A stretch of DNA of 26,105 nucleotides from JACVRW01 sp035650215 (GTDB lineage Bacteria; Actinomycetota; Thermoleophilia; Solirubrobacterales; Thermoleophilaceae), in the NCBI GenBank assembly GCA_035650215.1, contig DASRIC010000060.1:1-26105 (forward strand), in the 5' to 3' direction. The notes under the pieces are model-generated. The model searched no databases, had not been told where the DNA came from, and was given only the letters and a program-made list of their open reading frames with translations. Positions 20,136 to 26,105 of the stretch are shown here, piece after piece. The stretch's first letter is position 1. The number at the start of each line of letters is the position of its first letter. The position numbers and the translations under genes are program-made.

Positions 20136-20687
20136 TCAGCCGGTGAGCTCCGCCGTGGTGGCCACGCGCCCGAACTCGGGATCGAGGTTGGACGCCGTGA
20201 CGCGCGCCACCTCGTCGGCACGCAGGATGCCGCCGCCATAGGCGGCAAGATCGAACGTGTGGGTGGCGTCGATCGCGAACGTCATGTCGAAGCCGAGGTT
20301 GGCGCCCACCCGGGCGGTGGTCTCACAGCACATCTGCGTCTGGATGCCGCAGACGGTGATGGCGCCGACGTCGTGCTCTCGCAGCCAGGCCGCCAGGTCG
20401 GGGCTGCCGTGGAAGGCCGAGTTCACGTGCTTCGTGACCAGCAGGTCAGGTTCGCCCGTGAGCACGTCCTTGAAGGCGTTGCCGGGATGGTCGCGGCGGA
20501 GCGTGTCGTAGGGGGACTCCTCCTCGAGCCCCTCGTGGCGGACGAACACCACCGGCGCGCCGCGCTCGCGCCAGGTGTCGATGAGCGCGCCGACGTTGCG
20601 CTCGCAGTCCGGGTTGTTGCGCGCGCCCCAGGCGGGATCGTCGAACGCTCGCTGGACGTCAAGCACGATGAGGGCGGAGCGCTGCAC
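20136..20687 (-). CDS. Isochorismatase-family cysteine hydrolase, 183 aa
   Basis: The Asp-Lys-Cys triad of the family is visible: SALIVLDVQRAFDDPAWG near the N-terminus (Asp), LLVTKHVNSAFHGSPDLAAW (Lys), and ITVCGIQTQMCCETTARVG (Cys). A typical C-terminal helix follows (DLAAYGGGILRADEVARVTA). Members hydrolyse isochorismate, nicotinamide, N-carbamoyl compounds or other amides; the substrate is not decidable here. The length is normal. The best start is GTG at 20687 (VQRSALIV), since frames further upstream run into the divergent protease gene 15 bp away. With so little space between the starts, the two promoters must overlap neighbouring coding DNA. Confidence 0.9.
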   Translation of the reverse strand: MQRSALIVLDVQRAFDDPAWGARNNPDCERNVGALIDTWRERGAPVVFVRHEGLEEESPYDTLRRDHPGNAFKDVLTGEPDLLVTKHVNSAFHGSPDLAAWLREHDVGAITVCGIQTQMCCETTARVGANLGFDMTFAIDATHTFDLAAYGGGILRADEVARVTASNLDPEFGRVATTAELTG

Positions 20688-20702
20688 CGCGCGGGAGCAT
20701 AG

Positions 20703-23700
20703 ATGCGCTTGGGTCGCCGGCGTCCGGCTACCCTGGAGCGGGCGTCCTCCGGCGGTAAAGGGCTCCGCATCGACGTCTCCGGCCCACGATCTCTTGTCGC
20801 AATCGCGACCGTCCTCGGCGGTCTGTTTGCCGTTGCCTCGCTCGCGGGCGCCCAGTCCGGCGACCCGGGAAGCGGCGCCCACCTGCTGGTGGTGCCGGAC
20901 ACCGCGCGCGGCGAGCTGGCGCTCGAGCGCACCGACGCGCGCGTGCTTGCCCGCTACCCCGCCTTTGCGCTCGTGGAGTCGGCGGGCACCGACGAGGACG
21001 CCCTGCGCGACGCCGGCGCCTACCGCCGCGACGACCTGCGCCGGGTGAGGCTGCCCGGGGGACGCTTCGACCCCGCCGCGCGCGACTCGCTCGCGGCCAA
21101 GGACGCTCCCGAGCCGGACGACGCGCTCGTGGTGGTGCAGTTCGCCGGTCCCGTGAAGGAGGAGTGGCTCGCGGGGCTGCGCGAGACCGGCGCGCGGGTC
21201 GTTCACTACGTGGCGCAGAACGGCTACCTCGTGTACGCCGAGGGCGCGGCGCTCGAGCGCGTGGCGGCGCTCGTCGGCGGCCCGGCCGGCGTGCGCGCCG
21301 CCACGCCCGTGCGGCCCGAGGACAAGCTGGCGGCCACCGGGGGCGCCGTGGCGGTCCAGACCGTGGCCGGGCAGGCCGGGGAGGAGGCACGGGGGCGCGT
21401 GGCCGCCGCCGCTGCCGAGCTGCGCGACCCGTCCCAGGTGGAGGGAGTGCGCACGCAGTTCGCGCGGCTCGAGCCGTCGCTCGTCCACGAGCTGGCCGCC
21501 GACCCGGGCGTGATCGGCGTCGCCCCCTACGCGCTGCCGGAGCTCCACGACGAGCGGGGCGCGCAGATCGCCGCTGGGAACATCACCGGCAACAATCCCA
21601 GCGGGCCCGGCTTCCTGCCCTGGCTCGAGGGGAAGGGCTTCGCCACGAGCGGCCTCTTCAACTTCACGATCGACGTCACGGACGCCGGGCTCGACAGCGG
21701 CAACGCGGCGGCCCCGGCACACTCGGACTTCCGCCAGGAGGGGCTGGGCGCGGGCACCAGCCGCGTGACGTACGCCAACAACCACACCCTCGACCCGGGT
21801 GGCGCGCGTGACTGCACCGGGCACGGAACGAACGTCGCGTCGATCGCCGCCGGCTTCGGCGTGACCGGCTCCGGCCGGGTCGACGGGAGCGGCTACCGGC
21901 ACGGCATGGGCATGGCGCCGAGGGCACGCCTCGGCGCGTCGAAGATCTTCGCCTGCGACGGCAAGTTCGAGCTCGTGGGCACCTACACCAACGTCGCCTC
22001 CAGCGCCTACGCCGCGGGCGCGCGGATCTCGAACAACTCATGGGGCATCGCCGTGCCGGGGCAGTACAGCGCGGAGTCGGCGGAGTACGACGCGCTCGTG
22101 CGCGACGCCGCCCCGGGGGCCGCCGGCAACCAGCAGCTCGTCGAGGTCTTCACCGCCGGCAACGACGGCGACGAGGTGAGCGGCAATGGCAACGAGGGCT
22201 ACGCGAGCATCACCGCGCCCGGCACGGCGAAGAACGTGATCACCGTCGGCGCCTCGGAGAGCGTGCGCTCGCTCGGCGGCGACGACGGCTGCGGCGTCAT
22301 CGACAGCGAGGCGAACGATCCCGAGGACATCATCAACTTCTCCGGTCGCGGTCCCACCGACGACGGGCGCCGCAAGCCCGACCTGGTGGCGCCCGGCACG
22401 CACATGGTCGGCGCGGCGCCCCAGCACGGCGCGTACACCGGCAACGGAACCTGCACCCCGTCGCTCACGGGCACGGGCGGGCTCTACTCGGTCATCTCCG
22501 GCACCTCGCAGGCCGCCCCGCACGTGAGCGGCGCGGCGGCGCTCGTGCGCGACTGGTACCAGCGCGAGGTGAGCGGCGGCACGCCACCGTCGCCGGCGCT
22601 CACGAAGGCGCTGCTCGTGAACACGGCGACCGACATCGCCGGTGGGCTCACCGGCAAGGGCGGCACCACCGCGAACGTGCCGAACGCCGACCAGGGTTGG
22701 GGCCGCCTGAACCTGGGCGCCGTGCTCGACGGAAGCGCGCGCGAGTACCACGACCAGACCGACCTGCTCGACGCGAGCGGCCAGAGCGTCACGCGTGCCT
22801 ACGACGTGCCGAATGCGGGCGCGCCGGTCAAGGTCACCCTCGCGTGGACGGACGCCCCGGGCCTTCCGAGCTCGGACGCGTTCGTGAACGACCTCGACCT
22901 GGTGGTGACCGCCGGCGGCCGGCGCTATCGCGGCAACGTCATCGCCGAGGGCCTGTCGATCCCCGGCGGCGCGGCCGACCCGCGCAACAACCTCGAGAGC
23001 GTCTACCTCCCCGCCGGCGCGGCGGGCAGGATCGCGGTCGAGGTGGTGGGCGCCGGCATCGGCGGCGACGGCGTGCCCGGCAGCGGCGACTCGACCGACC
23101 AGGACTTCGCGCTTGTCGTCTCGAACGCGAACGAGACGGACGCCCCGGTGCTCGCCGAGGAGTCGCGCACCCTGAGCGACGGCGCGCCGGGCGGGGACGA
23201 CGACGACGCGCTCGAGCCGGGCGAGTCGTTCACGCTGCGCGAGACCCTGCGAAACCACGGCGACGTGGGCGCCACCGGCATTACGAGCTCGATCGCGGGC
23301 GTGCCGCAGCTGAGCTTCAGCCAGAACAGCTCGACCTATCCGAACGCCGCCCCCGGCGCCACCACCACAGCCGCGGCGGACTACGCGGGGCAGCTCTCCG
23401 CGGGTGCGACCTGCGGGGTCGACATGACGCCCACGCTGAACGTGACTACGGCCGAGGGCGGCGTCGAGGCCATCCCGATCGTGCTGCCCACCGGCTTTGC
23501 GGGGCCGGCGATCCCGCGCTCGTCCAGCGGCGGGCCGGTCGCGATCCCCGACGACAGCGCGACGGGTGTCACGTCCACGATCACCGTGCCCGCCGGCAGC
23601 GACCGCATCAAGGACGTGGACGTGAGCATCTCCGGCATCACGCATGGCTGGGTCGGTGACCTCCGGATCGACGTGATCGGCCCCGACGGCACAACCGTCA

Positions 23701-25529
23701 ACCTCGCTCAGCATCCGGGCGGCCCGGACAACAGCGGCAACAACTTCTCGGGCACCGTCTTCGACGACGAGGCGGCGGTCAACATCTCGTCGGCCGCGCC
23801 GCCCTACTCGGGCAGCTTCCGGCCGCAGCGCGACCAGCTCTCGCGCTTCGACGGCAAGCAGGCGGCCGGCACGTGGACGCTCCGGGTGCGCGACCTGTAC
23901 GAGGGCGACACCGGCACGCTCGCCGGCTGGGGCACGAACACGCGGCCCGCTCGCTGCGCCCGCAACCCACAGACCACGCTCGACTCGGCGCCGTCCGGCC
24001 TGGTGGAGAGCGATGCGGCGACCCTGGCTTTCAGCGCCACGGAGTCGCCGGGATCGCCGCCCTTCGAGTGCAGCCTCGACAACGCGCCCTTCAGCGCCTG
24101 CACCTCGCCGCAGAGCCTGGCGAGCCTCGCCGACGGCGAGCACAGCTTCCGGGTGCGCGCGATCGACGCCGATGGCGACCCGGACGAGACGCCCGCCGAG
24201 GCCGAATGGACGGTGGACACCGAGGCACCGGTCGTGAGCGTGGCGGCGCCCGCCGCGGGCGCGACCGTGTTCACGCCGCGGCCGGCGCTCAGCGGCACCG
24301 CCGGCCGCGCCTTCGGAGACTCGGCCACGGTGACCGTGAAGGTCTTCGCGGGCGCGGGCACGTCGGGCCCCGTGGCGCAGACGCTCTTCACGACCAGGTC
24401 CGGGGCCACGGGTGCCTGGTCGGTCACCGCGTCCACGCTGCCGGACGGCGTCTACACCGTGCGGGCCGAGCAGGCAGACGCCGCCTCGCACACCGGCCTC
24501 AGCAACACGCACACGTTCACGATCACGGCCGACGAGGTGGCCCCGATCGTGACGCTCACCGAGCCGGCCGCGGGCGCGGTCGTCTCCGACACCACGCCCC
24601 GGATCGCCGGCAGCGCGGGCCGGCTGCCGGGAGACGACGGCGTGGTCAAGGTCAAGCTCTTCAACGGCACCCTCGCCGCCGGGCTCCCGGCGCAGACGCT
24701 GTTCGTGCCGCGCGATGCCGGCACGGGCGCGTGGTCGGTCGACGCCGCCGCGCTCGCCGACGGGCCCTACACGGTGCAGGCCGAGCAGGCCGACACGGCC
24801 GGGCACGTCGGCGTCAGCAACAGCTCGAGCTTCGGTATCAAGGCCCCGGTCGGCCCGACGCCGCCGGCGCCGCCGAGCGTGCTGATGGCACCCGCCGAGG
24901 AGGACCTGGGCGCGGCGTTGGCGGGCCGGCTCACCGTGCTCGTGTCGTGCACCGCGGGCTGCTCCGCCAAGACCGGCCTGTCGCTCTCGCCGCGCACCGC
25001 CCGCCGGCTCGGCGCTCCGGTCAAGCTCGGCTCGGGCTCGGCCGCACTCGCGCAAGGGGGCACCGTCCGCCTGCGCCTGCGCATGAGCCGCGCGGCGCGC
25101 TCCGCCCTCCGCTCCCGTGCGGCGGCGGACGCCAGGCTGCGCGTCGAGGTCAACGAGGGGGCCGGCTCGATGACGGTCAGCCGCACGATCGGCCTGCGCC
25201 GGGCCGGCCGGCTGCGCCGCACGGTGCGCGGCGGCCTGCCGCTCATCACCGCCTGCTCGGCGTCGTGCTCGCTCGCGGGCAGCGTCACGGTCTCGCGCAG
25301 CGAGGCGCGCAGGCTCGGCCTGCCGGCTGCCGGCTCCGGGCGCGTTGAGATCGCGTCCGGCAGCTCGAGCTCCGGCCCGAAGGGCGCCCGGACCGTCCTC
25401 CGCATCCGGCGCAGCGCACGCGGCCCGCTGGGGCGCGCCCGCAGCGCCAGCGTGCTCGCCGGACTGCTCGCGCGGACCGCCAACGGCGGCGAGCGCCAGG
25501 CCGGCCTCGCCCTCACGCTCAGGCGCTGA
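20703..25529 (+). CDS. Secreted multidomain subtilisin-like serine protease, 1608 aa
   Basis: S8-family protease with an export signal (SLVAIATVLGGLFAVASLAG, about 30-50). After a propeptide-like region (about 52-290), the catalytic domain carries D327 (VTDAGLDSG), H374 (TGHGTNVAS), oxyanion N487 (TAGNDGD) and S602 (SGTSQAAPHVSGAA). A beta-sandwich follows (about 700-800, VTLAWTDAPG and FVNDLDLVV). A proprotein-convertase P domain lies at about 940-1080 (ITHGWVGDLRIDVIGPDGT, GTWTLRVRDLYEGDTG). Then come an FECSLDNAPFSAC-type module (about 1093-1176), two Ig-like repeats (1177-1278, 1279-1380) and a basic C-terminal region with paired cysteines. It is probably an extracellular protein-degrading enzyme. 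No sortase motif is seen. The signal is preceded by about 30 residues, so a later start is possible but no good codon is seen. Confidence 0.92.
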   Translation: MRLGRRRPATLERASSGGKGLRIDVSGPRSLVAIATVLGGLFAVASLAGAQSGDPGSGAHLLVVPDTARGELALERTDARVLARYPAFALVESAGTDEDALRDAGAYRRDDLRRVRLPGGRFDPAARDSLAAKDAPEPDDALVVVQFAGPVKEEWLAGLRETGARVVHYVAQNGYLVYAEGAALERVAALVGGPAGVRAATPVRPEDKLAATGGAVAVQTVAGQAGEEARGRVAAAAAELRDPSQVEGVRTQFARLEPSLVHELAADPGVIGVAPYALPELHDERGAQIAAGNITGNNPSGPGFLPWLEGKGFATSGLFNFTIDVTDAGLDSGNAAAPAHSDFRQEGLGAGTSRVTYANNHTLDPGGARDCTGHGTNVASIAAGFGVTGSGRVDGSGYRHGMGMAPRARLGASKIFACDGKFELVGTYTNVASSAYAAGARISNNSWGIAVPGQYSAESAEYDALVRDAAPGAAGNQQLVEVFTAGNDGDEVSGNGNEGYASITAPGTAKNVITVGASESVRSLGGDDGCGVIDSEANDPEDIINFSGRGPTDDGRRKPDLVAPGTHMVGAAPQHGAYTGNGTCTPSLTGTGGLYSVISGTSQAAPHVSGAAALVRDWYQREVSGGTPPSPALTKALLVNTATDIAGGLTGKGGTTANVPNADQGWGRLNLGAVLDGSAREYHDQTDLLDASGQSVTRAYDVPNAGAPVKVTLAWTDAPGLPSSDAFVNDLDLVVTAGGRRYRGNVIAEGLSIPGGAADPRNNLESVYLPAGAAGRIAVEVVGAGIGGDGVPGSGDSTDQDFALVVSNANETDAPVLAEESRTLSDGAPGGDDDDALEPGESFTLRETLRNHGDVGATGITSSIAGVPQLSFSQNSSTYPNAAPGATTTAAADYAGQLSAGATCGVDMTPTLNVTTAEGGVEAIPIVLPTGFAGPAIPRSSSGGPVAIPDDSATGVTSTITVPAGSDRIKDVDVSISGITHGWVGDLRIDVIGPDGTTVNLAQHPGGPDNSGNNFSGTVFDDEAAVNISSAAPPYSGSFRPQRDQLSRFDGKQAAGTWTLRVRDLYEGDTGTLAGWGTNTRPARCARNPQTTLDSAPSGLVESDAATLAFSATESPGSPPFECSLDNAPFSACTSPQSLASLADGEHSFRVRAIDADGDPDETPAEAEWTVDTEAPVVSVAAPAAGATVFTPRPALSGTAGRAFGDSATVTVKVFAGAGTSGPVAQTLFTTRSGATGAWSVTASTLPDGVYTVRAEQADAASHTGLSNTHTFTITADEVAPIVTLTEPAAGAVVSDTTPRIAGSAGRLPGDDGVVKVKLFNGTLAAGLPAQTLFVPRDAGTGAWSVDAAALADGPYTVQAEQADTAGHVGVSNSSSFGIKAPVGPTPPAPPSVLMAPAEEDLGAALAGRLTVLVSCTAGCSAKTGLSLSPRTARRLGAPVKLGSGSAALAQGGTVRLRLRMSRAARSALRSRAAADARLRVEVNEGAGSMTVSRTIGLRRAGRLRRTVRGGLPLITACSASCSLAGSVTVSRSEARRLGLPAAGSGRVEIASGSSSSGPKGARTVLRIRRSARGPLGRARSASVLAGLLARTANGGERQAGLALTLRR

Positions 25530-25542
25530 AAGCCGTCCCACG

Positions 25543-25558
25543 GCCCCCTGTGGGGCCC
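25543..25558 (+). terminator. Terminator-like hairpin after the protease gene
   Basis: GGCCCC (25543-25548) and GGGGCC (25553-25558) form a 6-bp GC stem over CTGT, 13 bases after the stop codon. No T tract follows. Confidence 0.5.
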
Positions 25559-25618
25559 CGGAGCGCTGCTAGATTCCGAGAGCCGGCCGGCCCTCGCCGG
25601 GGCCGCACCGGCAAGCGT

Positions 25619-25692
25619 GGTGGGCGTAGCTCAGCAGGTAGAGCTCCTGGTTGTGGTCCAGGCGGTCGCGGGTTCGAGTCCCGTCGCTCACC
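25619..25692 (+). tRNA. tRNA-His (anticodon GTG)
   Basis: Complete cloverleaf. The acceptor strands GTGGGCG (25620-25626) and CGCTCAC (25685-25691) pair with one G-T wobble. The extra G at 25619 opposite discriminator C at 25692 is the mark of tRNA-His. The D arm is GCTCAGCAGGTAGAGC. The anticodon arm is CCTGG-TTGTGGT-CCAGG with GTG. The T arm is GCGGG-TTCGAGT-CCCGT. CCA is not encoded. An excisionase-like gene begins 116 bases downstream, so this gene is the probable integration site of the right-hand element. Confidence 0.95.
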
Positions 25693-25702
25693 TTCCAAGA
25701 AG

Positions 25703-25730
25703 CCCCTGCTAGCGCGGGGGTTTCGTCGTT
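25703..25730 (+). terminator. Intrinsic terminator of tRNA-His
   Basis: CCCCTGC-TAGC-GCGGGGG forms a 7-bp stem with one T-G wobble (25703-25720), followed by TTTCGTCGTT. It lies 10 bases after the tRNA and is the most conventional terminator in the window. Confidence 0.8.
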
Positions 25731-25755
25731 TCTGGGCCGCCACAACGAGGTCATC

Positions 25756-25777
25756 CGGGGACAGAACGGGGACAGAA
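25756..25777 (+). repeat. Tandem 11-bp direct repeat between tRNA-His and the right excisionase gene
   Basis: CGGGGACAGAA occurs twice head to tail without a gap. It sits 32 bases upstream of the excisionase-like ATG at 25809 and 64 bases past the tRNA end. Short direct repeats in such positions often serve as arm sites for excisionase or integrase; here that is an inference. Confidence 0.6.
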
Positions 25778-25808
25778 ACCGTGACGGGGCCACTGCAACG
25801 CTTTGGTC

Positions 25809-26030
25809 ATGACCGTATTGACCACCCGTGAGCGCAGCGGCGCATACCTGACGGTGGCCGAGGCTGCGGAGTTGCTGCGCTGCTCTGAGCCGACGATTCG
25901 GCGGCGGATCCGGGACGGCGCTCTGCCGGCGGTGCAACTCGGCGGTCCGCATTCCTCCGTCCGGATTCCACGGGCGGCATTCGAGCGTCTGAACCAAGCT
26001 ACGAAAGGGGCACCGCCGCATGAGTTCTAG
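25809..26030 (+). CDS. Excisionase-like HTH DNA-binding protein (right copy)
   Basis: 73 residues; the core LTVAEAAELLRCSEPTIRRR and the wing VRIPRAAFERL belong to the HTH_17/excisionase family. It is the counterpart of the left copy at 82-303, with 65 of 73 residues identical and a C-terminal third that is identical even at DNA level. The start is ATG 25809, inside the perfect palindrome GGTCATGACC (25805-25814); no strong ribosome site is seen. Its end overlaps the next gene by 11 bp. Its place after tRNA-His suggests an element integrated into that gene and extending rightward. Confidence 0.8.
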   Translation: MTVLTTRERSGAYLTVAEAAELLRCSEPTIRRRIRDGALPAVQLGGPHSSVRIPRAAFERLNQATKGAPPHEF

Positions 26031-26105
26031 CCATACCGAGGCGCTCGCCGAGCTGAAGCGCCAGCTTGCCGAGGAGACCGTCGCGGCCCGTACGCGCGAG
26101 GCCGA
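25966..26105. repeat. Right arm of the 140-bp exact inverted repeat
   Basis: Reverse complement of 7-146, with no mismatch that I can see up to the window edge. Inward of 25966 the homology continues at a lower level through the rest of the excisionase-like gene, then stops near its start codon. Confidence 0.85.
26020..26105 (+). CDS. 5' end of an unidentified gene of the right flanking element
   Basis: It starts MSSSHTEALAELKRQLAEE and runs off the window after 28 full codons. It is identical at DNA level to the minus-strand gene start at 1-92. GAAAGGGG, 9-16 bases upstream, supports translation. Its function cannot be told from this fragment. Confidence 0.6.
   Translation, partial: MSSSHTEALAELKRQLAEETVAARTREA

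Noticed and set aside
20136..21902. Long minus-strand frame extending the isochorismatase gene upstream to 21902
   Set aside because: Only the part from 20687 to 20136 has family residues; the rest is antisense to the protease.
22038..25541. Open frame of 1167 codons on the minus strand opposite the protease gene
   Set aside because: It is an antisense shadow of a GC-rich gene: composition is Arg/Ala/Gly/His-rich with no domain, while the plus strand has catalytic motifs and domains throughout.
25569..26021. Minus-strand proteins over tRNA-His
   Set aside because: They are likewise antisense readings of a tRNA and of the excisionase-like gene.

Overview
The window is very GC-rich and densely coded on both strands. 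Its gene content points to a soil-type actinobacterium, most likely of the Thermoleophilia/Solirubrobacterales kind. The reasons are two large LuxR-type (LAL/MalT-like) ATPase regulators, DUF4242 proteins, GTG starts, and a secreted subtilase with a tail of Ig-like domains of a style common in that class. This placement is inferred from protein style; no phylogenetic marker is present.

Layout. (1) Both ends (1-303 and 25809-26105) carry the same small gene pair pointing outward: a 73-aa excisionase-like HTH protein overlapping the start of a second gene cut by the window edge. The outer 140 bp are identical in inverted orientation. The left copy is followed inward by a 3' fragment of tRNA-Arg(TCT) at 484-530. 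The right copy lies just downstream of an intact tRNA-His(GTG) at 25619-25692. The window therefore looks like chromosome between two related tRNA-associated integrative elements. A second, decayed copy of the tRNA-Arg 3' end sits at 6345-6382. (2) 531-6350: two exported proteins of unknown function, a lipoprotein coupled to a DUF4242 protein, a divergent 928-aa LAL regulator, and a second DUF4242 protein. (3) 6440-11790: a leaderless ArsR repressor coupled to a SRPBCC/AHSA1 protein, a second LAL regulator (951 aa), a small protein with two RHH-like halves, and an ECF-type sigma factor without an adjacent anti-sigma gene. (4) 12058-18435: a SnoaL-like protein, a decayed haloacetate-dehalogenase-like hydrolase, a 14-TM drug exporter, a LysR regulator, an orphan branched-chain-amino-acid-type binding lipoprotein, a VOC/PhnB-like protein, a proline-rich microprotein, and an aldo/keto reductase reduced to its two ends. 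(5) 18417-25529: a UDP-glucuronate decarboxylase-like SDR coupled to a small unknown protein, an RTX-like exported protein, an isochorismatase-family hydrolase, and a 1608-aa multidomain secreted subtilase.

How it fits together. This is an accessory neighbourhood rich in regulators: two LAL proteins, ArsR, LysR, a sigma factor, an RHH-like protein, and two promoters with the 19-bp spacer and dyad typical of MerR-family control. It shows clear decay: two deletion pseudogenes, one probable frameshift and two tRNA scars. The most notable observations are the paired MerR-type promoters, the repeated tRNA-Arg scar, the LAL regulator bracketed by DUF4242 genes, the tandem RHH-like protein, and the ArsR operator that contains its own start codon. 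I found no convincing wholly new defence or biosynthetic system.
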